Below, piece by piece: positions 57,745 to 64,000 of a stretch of 64,000 bases of DNA; position 1 is the first letter of the stretch, and every line of letters begins with the position of its first letter. The notes below the pieces were generated by a model. It did no database searches and was not told the DNA's origin. It was given only the letters and a program-made list of their open reading frames with translations. The DNA is from JALYTY01 sp964546935 (GTDB lineage Bacteria; Vulcanimicrobiota; Vulcanimicrobiia; Vulcanimicrobiales; Vulcanimicrobiaceae). The position numbers were made by a program, and so were the translations under genes. The stretch spans positions 15,221 to 79,220 of the forward strand of contig CAZJLJ010000007.1 in NCBI GenBank assembly GCA_964546935.1. The letters run 5' to 3'.

Positions 57745-58715
57745 CAGGCTACTGTTTTAACCGGAGATTGCGTAGTCAGTCCGCCGCGAAAGACCATGCA
57801 TGCGGAACCGACTTGTCCGGCATCGTTGCCAAGCTGGGCAACGACGATTTTCGTCGTGCCTTTTGGAACCATCGTCGTGAGTTCGTCGACGCGGCCTCGC
57901 ACGGCATCCAGCATGAAATCCGCGGCACTGGAAACACCACCGCCCAGCGCAATGGTCTCCGGATTCACAAACGCAATCACGTTTGCAAGCCCGATCGAAA
58001 GGTCCGCCGTGAAGTTCCTCCACGCCGCCATCGCGTGCTGATCGCCGGCCTGAGCCGCTTTGCGAATCTTTTTCGATCCCAATTTGTTGCGGTCTACGTC
58101 GAGCAATGCGCTACGCGGGAAAGACGGCTGCACCGCAAAGGCGTGACGAATCAACCCAGTCCCCGAGGCCTGCGCTTCGAAACACCCGATTTTTCCACAA
58201 GTGCACACGAAGCCGTCGGTGGGGCGAATTTGATGGTGCCCGATCTCGCCCGCACCGAACTTGTGACCAAGAATAAGCTGTCCTCCGGCAACGATGCCGC
58301 CGCCGATCCCCGTTCCAAGGGTGAGCAAAACAAAATTCTGTGTGCCGCGTCCGGTGCCGTAAGTGTATTCACCGAGCGTCGCGCAACGCGCGTCGTTGCC
58401 GACAAAAACCGGCATATCGAAATGGGCCCGAAGAGATTCGCCGAGCGGTGCGTTCGTCCAGCCGAAATTCGGACTGTATAAGATCGCGCCGGACCGCGGC
58501 TCAACATTGCCCGGTGAGCCGATACCTATTCCGACGACGTCTTTGCCGGCCACGGCCAGCGCTCGCTCGATCGTCGACGTTACGTTCTCGATGACCGATT
58601 TGAAGGCAAGGTCTTCAAGATCCAGCTCAAACTTCGCATGAGTCAGACCGTCGTCGGTAATAACCGCCGCGGTGACGTGCGACCCGCCAAGGTCGACACC
58701 GATTGCCGTTTGCAT
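57744..58715 (-). CDS. ROK family sugar kinase, glucokinase-like
   Basis: The 323-residue protein has the N-terminal phosphate loop VDLGGSHVTAAVI, the ROK core GIGSPGNVEPRSG, NDARCATLGEYTYGTGRGTQNFVLLTLGTGIGGG and the zinc motif CTCGKIGCFEAQASG. These match prokaryotic glucokinases of the ROK family; phosphorylation of glucose or a related hexose is expected. The ATP-binding loops near IALGGGVSSA complete it. It is the upstream gene of a pair with the SDR. The YkgJ-type gene diverges 59 bases away. Confidence 0.93.
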   Translation of the reverse strand: MQTAIGVDLGGSHVTAAVITDDGLTHAKFELDLEDLAFKSVIENVTSTIERALAVAGKDVVGIGIGSPGNVEPRSGAILYSPNFGWTNAPLGESLRAHFDMPVFVGNDARCATLGEYTYGTGRGTQNFVLLTLGTGIGGGIVAGGQLILGHKFGAGEIGHHQIRPTDGFVCTCGKIGCFEAQASGTGLIRHAFAVQPSFPRSALLDVDRNKLGSKKIRKAAQAGDQHAMAAWRNFTADLSIGLANVIAFVNPETIALGGGVSSAADFMLDAVRGRVDELTTMVPKGTTKIVVAQLGNDAGQVGSACMVFRGGLTTQSPVKTVA

Positions 58716-58774
58716 GACGATTTCTTTTTACATAGCCACAGGCGGCCCCCGCACGCTGGAGCGAAGGTTGCGAT

Positions 58775-59446
58775 ATGGAAACGATCGACCTCATCAAGCT
58801 CCGTAATTATTCCAAGGAAACCGGCCAGCCGACGCACCCCGAACTGCTCGATGCGCGGCCGATGGAGCATGTGAAAGAGATCGAGATCACCGAAGAGCAC
58901 ATCACGGTCACGTTTAACGAGAAAACCACGCGCTATTACAATACCAACGAAATCGTCAAGCGCGAATGGGTCTACAAATACAACGACGATCCGGATTTTG
59001 TAAAAGCGATCGGCAAGGTCATCGATCTAGCGCGCAAACACATGAACGACATGCCGGAAAACATTGCGTGTCCGCCCGGTTGTGCTGAATGCTGCAGCGG
59101 TTACGAACCTTTCGTAAGCCGCGCCGACGTACAGCGCATCGCCGATCATCTCGGCATGTCGTACAACGAAGTCATGGACGAATACGTCGTAAAACGGCCC
59201 TCCGCCGACGGCTATCACGTGGGATGGATTCGCAAAGTCACCGACGATATCGCAGACAACTGCGTTTTCCTCATGGGAAACAAAAGCGGCCGCTACTATT
59301 GCGGGATCTACGAGGCTCGCCCCGACGACTGCCGCGACTTTACGCCCATCGGATGCGAAGACGTAGACGACAGCTTGCCGCGGAACGGGAATTTCAAAGT
59401 CGGGCCCGCGTTTCAGCCTAAGCGGAGAACTCGCAAAGTCCGCTAA
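58775..59446 (+). CDS. YkgJ-type cysteine-cluster (UPF0153) protein
   Basis: The 223-residue protein has a central cysteine cluster C99-x3-C103-x2-C106-C107 (ACPPGCAECCSGY) followed by RADVQRIADHLGM, then further cysteines around 165-195 (NCVFLM, YYCGIYEARPDDCRDFTPIGC). This is the zinc/iron-chelating CxxxCxxCC family annotated as YkgJ. Its role is unproved; Fe-S binding is likely. It has a longer charged N-terminus (about 95 residues) than the minimal family. The TAA stop lies in the 5' arm of a hairpin that covers the ribosome binding site of the VPS10-type gene downstream. Confidence 0.9.
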   Translation: METIDLIKLRNYSKETGQPTHPELLDARPMEHVKEIEITEEHITVTFNEKTTRYYNTNEIVKREWVYKYNDDPDFVKAIGKVIDLARKHMNDMPENIACPPGCAECCSGYEPFVSRADVQRIADHLGMSYNEVMDEYVVKRPSADGYHVGWIRKVTDDIADNCVFLMGNKSGRYYCGIYEARPDDCRDFTPIGCEDVDDSLPRNGNFKVGPAFQPKRRTRKVR

Positions 59447-59470
59447 CTACCGCCTCAAACGGAGGTAGTT
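59445..59470 (+). promoter_or_regulatory. Hairpin over the ribosome binding site of the VPS10-type gene, copy 3
   Basis: AACTACC (59445-59451) pairs perfectly with GGTAGTT (59464-59470), and an inner CCTC can pair with GGAG. The GGAGG Shine-Dalgarno (59461-59465) lies partly in the 3' arm, right before the GTG start. This could tune translation, or be a leftover of a terminator. Confidence 0.45.
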
Positions 59471-62449
59471 GTGCGGAAGCATCGTTTGATCGCGCTTTCT
59501 GCGCTGTGTGCGCTCGTCGCGTCGTCGTTACCGGCGGGCGCATACGTTCAAAATGTAAGCCCATCGCAGTATTCCGGCATGCATTGGCGGTTCATCGGCC
59601 CGCTCCGCGGCGGGCGCACCAAAGCGGTCGCCGGAGTAACGGACCAGCTGAACCGCTTCTATATTGCGGCGGTGAACGGTGGTATATGGCGTACCGATAA
59701 CGCGGGACGCACGTGGAAGCCGGTCTTCGACTCTCAGGAAACGGGATCGATCGGCGCTCTCGCCGTTGCACCGAGCAACGACGACATCATTTATGCCGGC
59801 AGCGGCGAAGGGCTGCAGCGTCCCGATCTTTCCGTGGGCAACGGCGTTTACAAGTCGACCGATGGCGGCTCGACGTGGACGCATCTCGGATTGCGGGACG
59901 GCCAGCAGATTCCCGCGATCGCTGTCGATTCCAAAGACCCGAATCGTTTATTCGTCGCGGTGCTCGGTCACCCGTATGGACCCAATACCGAACGCGGAAT
60001 CTTTCGCTCGACCGACGGCGGCGCGAGCTTCACCCGGATCCTCTATCGCGATGAAAACACAGGCGCGTACGACGTAAAGATCGATCCGCACGACCCGCAA
60101 ACGATTTACGCGACGCTCTGGGCGGCGCGTCAAGCGCCGTGGGAAATCGGTGGTTCCTTTGAGATCGCGGGCAGCGGCATCTACAAATCAAAAGATGGCG
60201 GCACTACGTGGCAGCAGCTGAAAAATGGGCTTCCGCCGCGCGCAGGCCGCGCCGCCGTTTCAATCGCGCCATCCGATTCAAACATCCTTTACGCCGCCGT
60301 CGACGCACCGACCGGATGCGGAATCTATCGCAGCGAAGACGCCGGCGCGCACTTCGCGCTAGTAAATAGCGAAGATCGTGTGTGCGAACGCGGCGATGAC
60401 TTGGTTGCAATTGCAGCCGATCCGCAAGACCCTCAAACGGTTTACGTAACGAATACGTCGACCTACCGCTCGAACGACGGCGGAAAAACTTTCACTCCGA
60501 TCAAGGGCGCGCCGGGCGGCGACGACTACCAAAATATTTGGATCAATCCGCAGCATCCCGACATCATCGCGCTCGTGAGCGATCAAGGGGCGACGATCTC
60601 GGTCGACCGCGGATCGACGTGGAGTTCTTGGTACAACCAGCCGACGGCGCAGCTGTACCACGTAAACGCGGATTACCGTTTTCCTTACTGGGTCTGCGGT
60701 GGACAACAAGAAAGTGGTTCTGCATGCGTTAAAAGCCGTGGCGACTGGGGTGAAACGACCGTTCGCGATTGGCATACGGTAGGTGCGGAAGAGTACGGCT
60801 ACGTCGTTCCCGATCCGCTCCATCCCGGCGTTTTCTACGGCGGCAAAGTGGAGCGTTTCGACGAGCGTACGACCCAAACGCAAGAAGTTTCGCCGAATCC
60901 ACTCCGTACGGGCAGCTATCGCGTGGTGCGAACCGAACCGCTCACGTTCGATCCCATCGACAAAAAGACGCTCTTTTTCGGCGCGAACCAAATCTACGCA
61001 ACGCAAGACGGCGGCGCGCATTGGCGCACGATAAGTCCCGACCTCACGCGCGAGCATTGGGCGATGCCCGCGGTTATCAGCGCGTTTGAAGGCACCGATC
61101 CGCAGAAAGGCGCGCATCGCGGCGTCGTGTATGCGCTCGCCGCATCGTTCCGCAGAGAGGGCACTTTGTGGGCGGGAACCGACGATGGTTTGATGTGGAT
61201 TACGCGCGATCGGGGCGCACACTGGAAGAACATCACGCCTTCTGCACTCACGCCGTGGAGCAAGATCTCGCAGATCGACGCCTCACACTTCGACGATGAT
61301 ACGGCATACGTCGCGGTCAATCGCTTTCGTCTCGACGATCTGCGCCCGCACGTCTATCGCACGCACGACGGCGGAGCGCATTGGAGCGAAACCGTCGCCG
61401 GACTGCCGGACCAACCGGTAAACGCCGTTCGCGCCGATCCGATGGTTCGCGGTTTACTTTACGCGGCCACCGAAAACGGCGTCTATGTTTCGTTCGACGA
61501 CGGCGGCCAGTGGCAATCGCTGCAACTCGATCTTCCGCATACGTCGGTCCGCGATATCATCGTGAAGGGGAACGATCTCGTCGTTGCTACGCACGGACGC
61601 GGCTTCTATATTTTGGACGACGTCGAACCGTTGCGAGAGCTCGCAACTTCGGGAGCGTCGTCTTCGGCGCATCTCTTCTCTCCCGCACTTGCGTACCGCG
61701 TGCGGCGTAGCACAAATAGCGATACGCCTCTGCCCCCGGAAACGCCCCACGGCGAGAATCCGCCTGACGGAGCAATGCTCGATTACGTCCTTCCATCGGA
61801 AGCGACGAACGTGACGATCGTCGTGCGCAACGCGCGCGGAGAAACCGTTCGCCGTTACTCGAGCAACGATCCGGCGCCGGCACCGGTCAAACTCGATAAG
61901 CCGGCGTATTGGGTGCGCCCTTTCCGCCGTCCCGAGACCGCCGCAGGGATGCATCGCTTCGTGTGGGATCTGCGCGAGCCCTCACCGCAGTCGGTGATGC
62001 CCGATCTGCCGATCTCGGCCGTCCCGCACGATACGCCTTTCGTACCGCAGGGCGCGCTTGTGGTTCCGGGACGTTACACCGTGACGCTGATGGTCGACGG
62101 CCGCACGCAAACGCACCCCATTCAAGTCGCTATGGATCCGCGAGTCTCCATGACCCAAACGGCGCTGGAAGAGCAGTACCGTATGGCGCATGAAGTAGGG
62201 CTTTTGCTCGACCGCACGTACGTGGCGCTTCAACAAGCCAAAGCCAAGAACAACGTTAAAGCGGCTCAGAATCTGGGCCGCCTGAACGCGGATCTTACGG
62301 CTCTGATGGACTTGATCGACGGCGCCGATGCACCCGTGACCCAAGGAACGCGCGACGCGTTTTGCAGCGTGCGTAAACAAACTCTTAACGCACTTGGAGC
62401 GTCGAGCCGTGCATCCGGCTGCGACGCTTCCGCGTTGGGTGTTCTATGA
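59471..62449 (+). CDS. Secreted VPS10/sortilin-like BNR-repeat protein, copy 3
   Basis: The 992-residue protein has the same order as copies 1 and 2: signal peptide ending AGAYV, Asp-box propeller (TDNAGRTW, TDGGSTW, TDGGASF, KDGGTTW, NDGGKTF, QDGGAHW, FDDGGQW), the THGRGFYILDD motif near 690-700, then an Ig-like part and a helical tail. It is more diverged than the tandem pair is from each other. The GTG start has GGAGG at five to six bases. It follows the cysteine-cluster gene by 24 bases and is coupled by ATGA-like overlap to a small exported protein, whose ATG at 62446 overlaps its stop. Confidence 0.85.
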   Translation: MRKHRLIALSALCALVASSLPAGAYVQNVSPSQYSGMHWRFIGPLRGGRTKAVAGVTDQLNRFYIAAVNGGIWRTDNAGRTWKPVFDSQETGSIGALAVAPSNDDIIYAGSGEGLQRPDLSVGNGVYKSTDGGSTWTHLGLRDGQQIPAIAVDSKDPNRLFVAVLGHPYGPNTERGIFRSTDGGASFTRILYRDENTGAYDVKIDPHDPQTIYATLWAARQAPWEIGGSFEIAGSGIYKSKDGGTTWQQLKNGLPPRAGRAAVSIAPSDSNILYAAVDAPTGCGIYRSEDAGAHFALVNSEDRVCERGDDLVAIAADPQDPQTVYVTNTSTYRSNDGGKTFTPIKGAPGGDDYQNIWINPQHPDIIALVSDQGATISVDRGSTWSSWYNQPTAQLYHVNADYRFPYWVCGGQQESGSACVKSRGDWGETTVRDWHTVGAEEYGYVVPDPLHPGVFYGGKVERFDERTTQTQEVSPNPLRTGSYRVVRTEPLTFDPIDKKTLFFGANQIYATQDGGAHWRTISPDLTREHWAMPAVISAFEGTDPQKGAHRGVVYALAASFRREGTLWAGTDDGLMWITRDRGAHWKNITPSALTPWSKISQIDASHFDDDTAYVAVNRFRLDDLRPHVYRTHDGGAHWSETVAGLPDQPVNAVRADPMVRGLLYAATENGVYVSFDDGGQWQSLQLDLPHTSVRDIIVKGNDLVVATHGRGFYILDDVEPLRELATSGASSSAHLFSPALAYRVRRSTNSDTPLPPETPHGENPPDGAMLDYVLPSEATNVTIVVRNARGETVRRYSSNDPAPAPVKLDKPAYWVRPFRRPETAAGMHRFVWDLREPSPQSVMPDLPISAVPHDTPFVPQGALVVPGRYTVTLMVDGRTQTHPIQVAMDPRVSMTQTALEEQYRMAHEVGLLLDRTYVALQQAKAKNNVKAAQNLGRLNADLTALMDLIDGADAPVTQGTRDAFCSVRKQTLNALGASSRASGCDASALGVL

Positions 62450-62463
62450 AAGGAATCACAACA

Positions 62464-62868
62464 ATGGGTAACGCTTTACGTTTTGCGTTTCTGAGTCTCG
62501 CAATTGCGGTTTCAACAGGCGTCGGATCCGCGGCATCGGACTCCGTTACTATTCCGATGAAATCACTGAATGACAGCGGCGAAACCGGAACCGCCGTCTT
62601 AACGCAACAGGATGAAGGCGTGCAGGTAGTTGTCACGCTGAAAAACGCACCGAAAATGGATCAGCCGACCCACATTCACGCGGGGACGTGTTCCAATATC
62701 AATAAATCGCCCGAATATGGCCTTCGCAACACGGTCGACGGCAAATCGACAAGCATCGTCAAGGGCATTAAACTCAGCGACCTTACAAGCGGAAAATACG
62801 CGATCAACGTGCACAAAAGCGCCGACGACCTCGGCACCTACGTCTCTTGCGGGGATATCACCCCGTAA
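62464..62868 (+). CDS. Small exported protein with CHRD-like domain
   Basis: From the ATG at 62464 (AAAGGA nine bases upstream) the product is 134 residues: signal peptide ending SAAS, then a beta-rich domain with ETGTAVLTQQDEGVQVVVTLKNAP, QPTHIHAGTC with a His-x-His, and GKYAINVHKSADDLGTYVSCGDI. The two cysteines could form a disulfide. The pattern fits CHRD/superoxide-dismutase-like folds, whose HxHxG turn is shared; metal binding or oxidoreductase activity is not shown by the residues. An ATG at 62446 overlaps the upstream gene stop and is possible. The gene is followed by a duplicated hairpin repeat. Confidence 0.65.
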   Translation: MGNALRFAFLSLAIAVSTGVGSAASDSVTIPMKSLNDSGETGTAVLTQQDEGVQVVVTLKNAPKMDQPTHIHAGTCSNINKSPEYGLRNTVDGKSTSIVKGIKLSDLTSGKYAINVHKSADDLGTYVSCGDITP

Positions 62869-62882
62869 AATTCGTCATGGTA

Positions 62883-62985
62883 AGGGGAACGCTTAGCCGC
62901 ACATCGTGTGCTGCGTTCCCTCACCGCTTCGTGCGATGAGGGGAACGCTTAGCCGCACATCGTGTGCTGCGTTCCCTCACCGCTT
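62883..62985. repeat. Two identical 47-bp hairpin repeats
   Basis: The 47-bp unit at 62883-62929 recurs exactly at 62939-62985, 56 bases apart. Each unit is an inverted repeat (GGGAACGC...GCGTTCCC) with an inner GCACA-TCG-TGTGC hairpin, so each can fold into a long cruciform or RNA stem. They lie between two convergent genes (ends 62868 and 63003). No T-run follows, so ordinary intrinsic termination is only partly supported; REP-like elements are the alternative. Confidence 0.8.
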
Positions 62986-63002
62986 ACCGAACCAAGGACG
63001 CC

Positions 63003-63917
63003 TCAGGCGGTAATGGAGGCTCCGCCAAGCTGGCTTCGTACGCCGTCTGCAGCCACCCAGAGCGTATACGGGTTTCCGAGCTCACCGTGAAGCTGCATCA
63101 TTTTGTCGATTACTTCTTCAGCGGTGACGCTTCCGGTTACCGCGTTATCAAAATCGCCAATGTAGGTTCTAGTCGCATCTAAGATCGCTTCGGGATTGTC
63201 ATCACGCGCCTTCGGATCTTTGTGACCGGCTACAACGATCTTCGGGTTCAAACTCGCAATGATGTCTAAGGCGGCGAGCCAGCCTTCGCGTTTCTCCCGA
63301 TCGGTCGATGCAAGCCAGCAATGAATGCCATTGTACGCGACATCGCCTCCAACGACCGCGTCAAGGTCCGGAATGTGAACGACCGTAGACGGCGCCGTAT
63401 CGCTTTGACCAACGACAACAGGCCGGATCTCATGTCCCTCAAGATAAATCACGCGATCTTCCATGGGCTCCGGCACGATCGGATTGTCGGCAAACTGGTT
63501 TGGAAATAACGCTTGCCAAAACCCTAAGATCGCGAGCTGCTGTTGCGCGAACGGTACGACTTCGGGCAACGCAACCGCTCTAGCTTGCGGAAAGGCCGCG
63601 AGCACCGTATTGAGCCCGAAAAAGTGATCGCCGTGGCCGTGCGTTATATAGACCGTTGTAAGCGTTTTCTTTTTCGTCCGAATCCATTCGACAAGCTGTT
63701 CAGCTTCGGCGGTCGTTATCAGCGCGTCGATTAAAACCGCTTCTTTTTCGCCGCTAATAAGAGATATCGAAGTGGCCGGAAACGTCGCTTGTCGCGCGCT
63801 ATCCCAAGAGGGAAATGCGCGGGCGATCGGCATCGGCCGCCCGTCGCTATCCGGACGCGGCAAAACGCTCGCTATCGGCTTATACGGACTTACGTACACG
63901 TCAAGCTTAATGGCCAT
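63003..63917 (-). CDS. MBL-fold metallo-hydrolase
   Basis: The 304-residue protein has the MBL motif THGHGDHFFG, D in VVGGDVAYNGIHCW, and H in VVAGHKDPKARDDNPE. The start (GGGAGA nine bases upstream) has MAIKLDVYVSPYKPIASVLP. No signal peptide is visible, so it is probably cytoplasmic. It resembles quinoprotein-relay or glyoxalase-II-like hydrolases of broad function. Its relation to the MBL gene at 34652 is only at the fold level. The end faces the repeat region and the convergent CHRD-like gene. Confidence 0.88.
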   Translation of the reverse strand: MAIKLDVYVSPYKPIASVLPRPDSDGRPMPIARAFPSWDSARQATFPATSISLISGEKEAVLIDALITTAEAEQLVEWIRTKKKTLTTVYITHGHGDHFFGLNTVLAAFPQARAVALPEVVPFAQQQLAILGFWQALFPNQFADNPIVPEPMEDRVIYLEGHEIRPVVVGQSDTAPSTVVHIPDLDAVVGGDVAYNGIHCWLASTDREKREGWLAALDIIASLNPKIVVAGHKDPKARDDNPEAILDATRTYIGDFDNAVTGSVTAEEVIDKMMQLHGELGNPYTLWVAADGVRSQLGGASITA

Positions 63918-64000
63918 TTTTTGTTCTCCCGTCTCAAATTGCGCGTTGTGTACTTTGGATTGCAGGTAGCGGAACTCCGGCCTGAGATCGCGTAACGACG

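Noticed and set aside
1..64000. tRNA, rRNA, CRISPR or prophage signatures
   Set aside because: No tRNA T-loop/anticodon arrangement, rRNA segment, spaced repeat array, integrase or transposase was recognised in the window.

Overview
The window looks like a piece of a metagenome-assembled chromosome from an uncultured diderm bacterium. Base composition is moderately GC-rich (high fifties percent by eye). A 100-N scaffold gap lies at 30486-30585. A TonB-dependent receptor implies an outer membrane. The homodimeric AceE-type pyruvate dehydrogenase, several large VPS10/BNR-propeller secreted proteins, a homohexameric-type PPK1, a fluoride channel with a DUF190 partner, and many very tightly packed GTG/ATG-coupled genes would suit Candidatus Eremiobacterota (WPS-2) or a nearby lineage. 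That placement is inference from gene content and was not tested by phylogeny. I see no rRNA, tRNA, CRISPR array, phage or insertion sequence. No stretch longer than 300 bases lacks a gene.

Layout. 1-9.7 kb: start of a sugar-porter MFS gene (cut by the window edge), a divergent serine hydrolase, then a minus-strand block with an exported HD-like protein, two tandem VPS10/BNR proteins, and a crcB-DUF190-small membrane protein operon. 9.7-12.6 kb: an exported lytic transglycosylase facing a thiC-HAD phosphatase operon led by a TPP riboswitch. 12.7-19.2 kb (plus): dodecin, a DMT exporter, aceE-aceF and a diguanylate cyclase. 19.2-20.6 kb: a divergent WYL regulator/VOC pair with a perfect dyad operator between them. 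20.6-28.4 kb (mostly minus): rhomboid protease, lipoprotein, hdc plus a double-ACT protein, acnA, rnd, a VTT membrane protein, and a divergent VKOR-like protein. 28.5-33.9 kb (minus): YVTN beta-propeller plus DUF305, the scaffold gap, a DJ-1/AraC regulator with an HD hydrolase, an exported unknown, an RpiB-like isomerase and a small exported protein.

33.9-43.9 kb: Nudix plus MBL hydrolases, a TonB receptor coupled to a quinone oxidoreductase-like enzyme, a bolA-glutaredoxin-sulfurtransferase operon, two tandem metallophosphoesterases and an EVE protein. 44-49 kb: ppk1 and a divergent four-gene osmoprotectant-type ABC importer. 49-56.5 kb: S9 peptidase, egtD, an amino-acid permease, lipoproteins, a lytic transglycosylase, a histidine-box hydroxylase and an MGDG-synthase-like glycosyltransferase. 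56.5-64 kb: lipoprotein, SDR, ROK kinase, Fe-S/zinc cluster protein, a third VPS10 protein, a CHRD-like exported protein, a duplicated 47-bp hairpin repeat and an MBL hydrolase.

Themes. Central carbon metabolism (PDH, aconitase, ROK kinase, RpiB-like) sits among envelope genes (transglycosylases, rhomboid, lipoproteins, propellers, glycolipid enzymes). Three histidine-linked functions occur in one window: HDC, EgtD and a cationic-type permease. Genes are packed unusually tightly: ATGA, GTGA, TAGTG and TGATG junctions are common, and four divergent gene pairs start within about 25 bases of each other or overlap. The most testable observations are the thiC-coupled HAD phosphatase, the hairpin covering the hdc ribosome binding site, the VKOR-like protein without loop cysteines, and the terminator hairpin embedded in a coding sequence.
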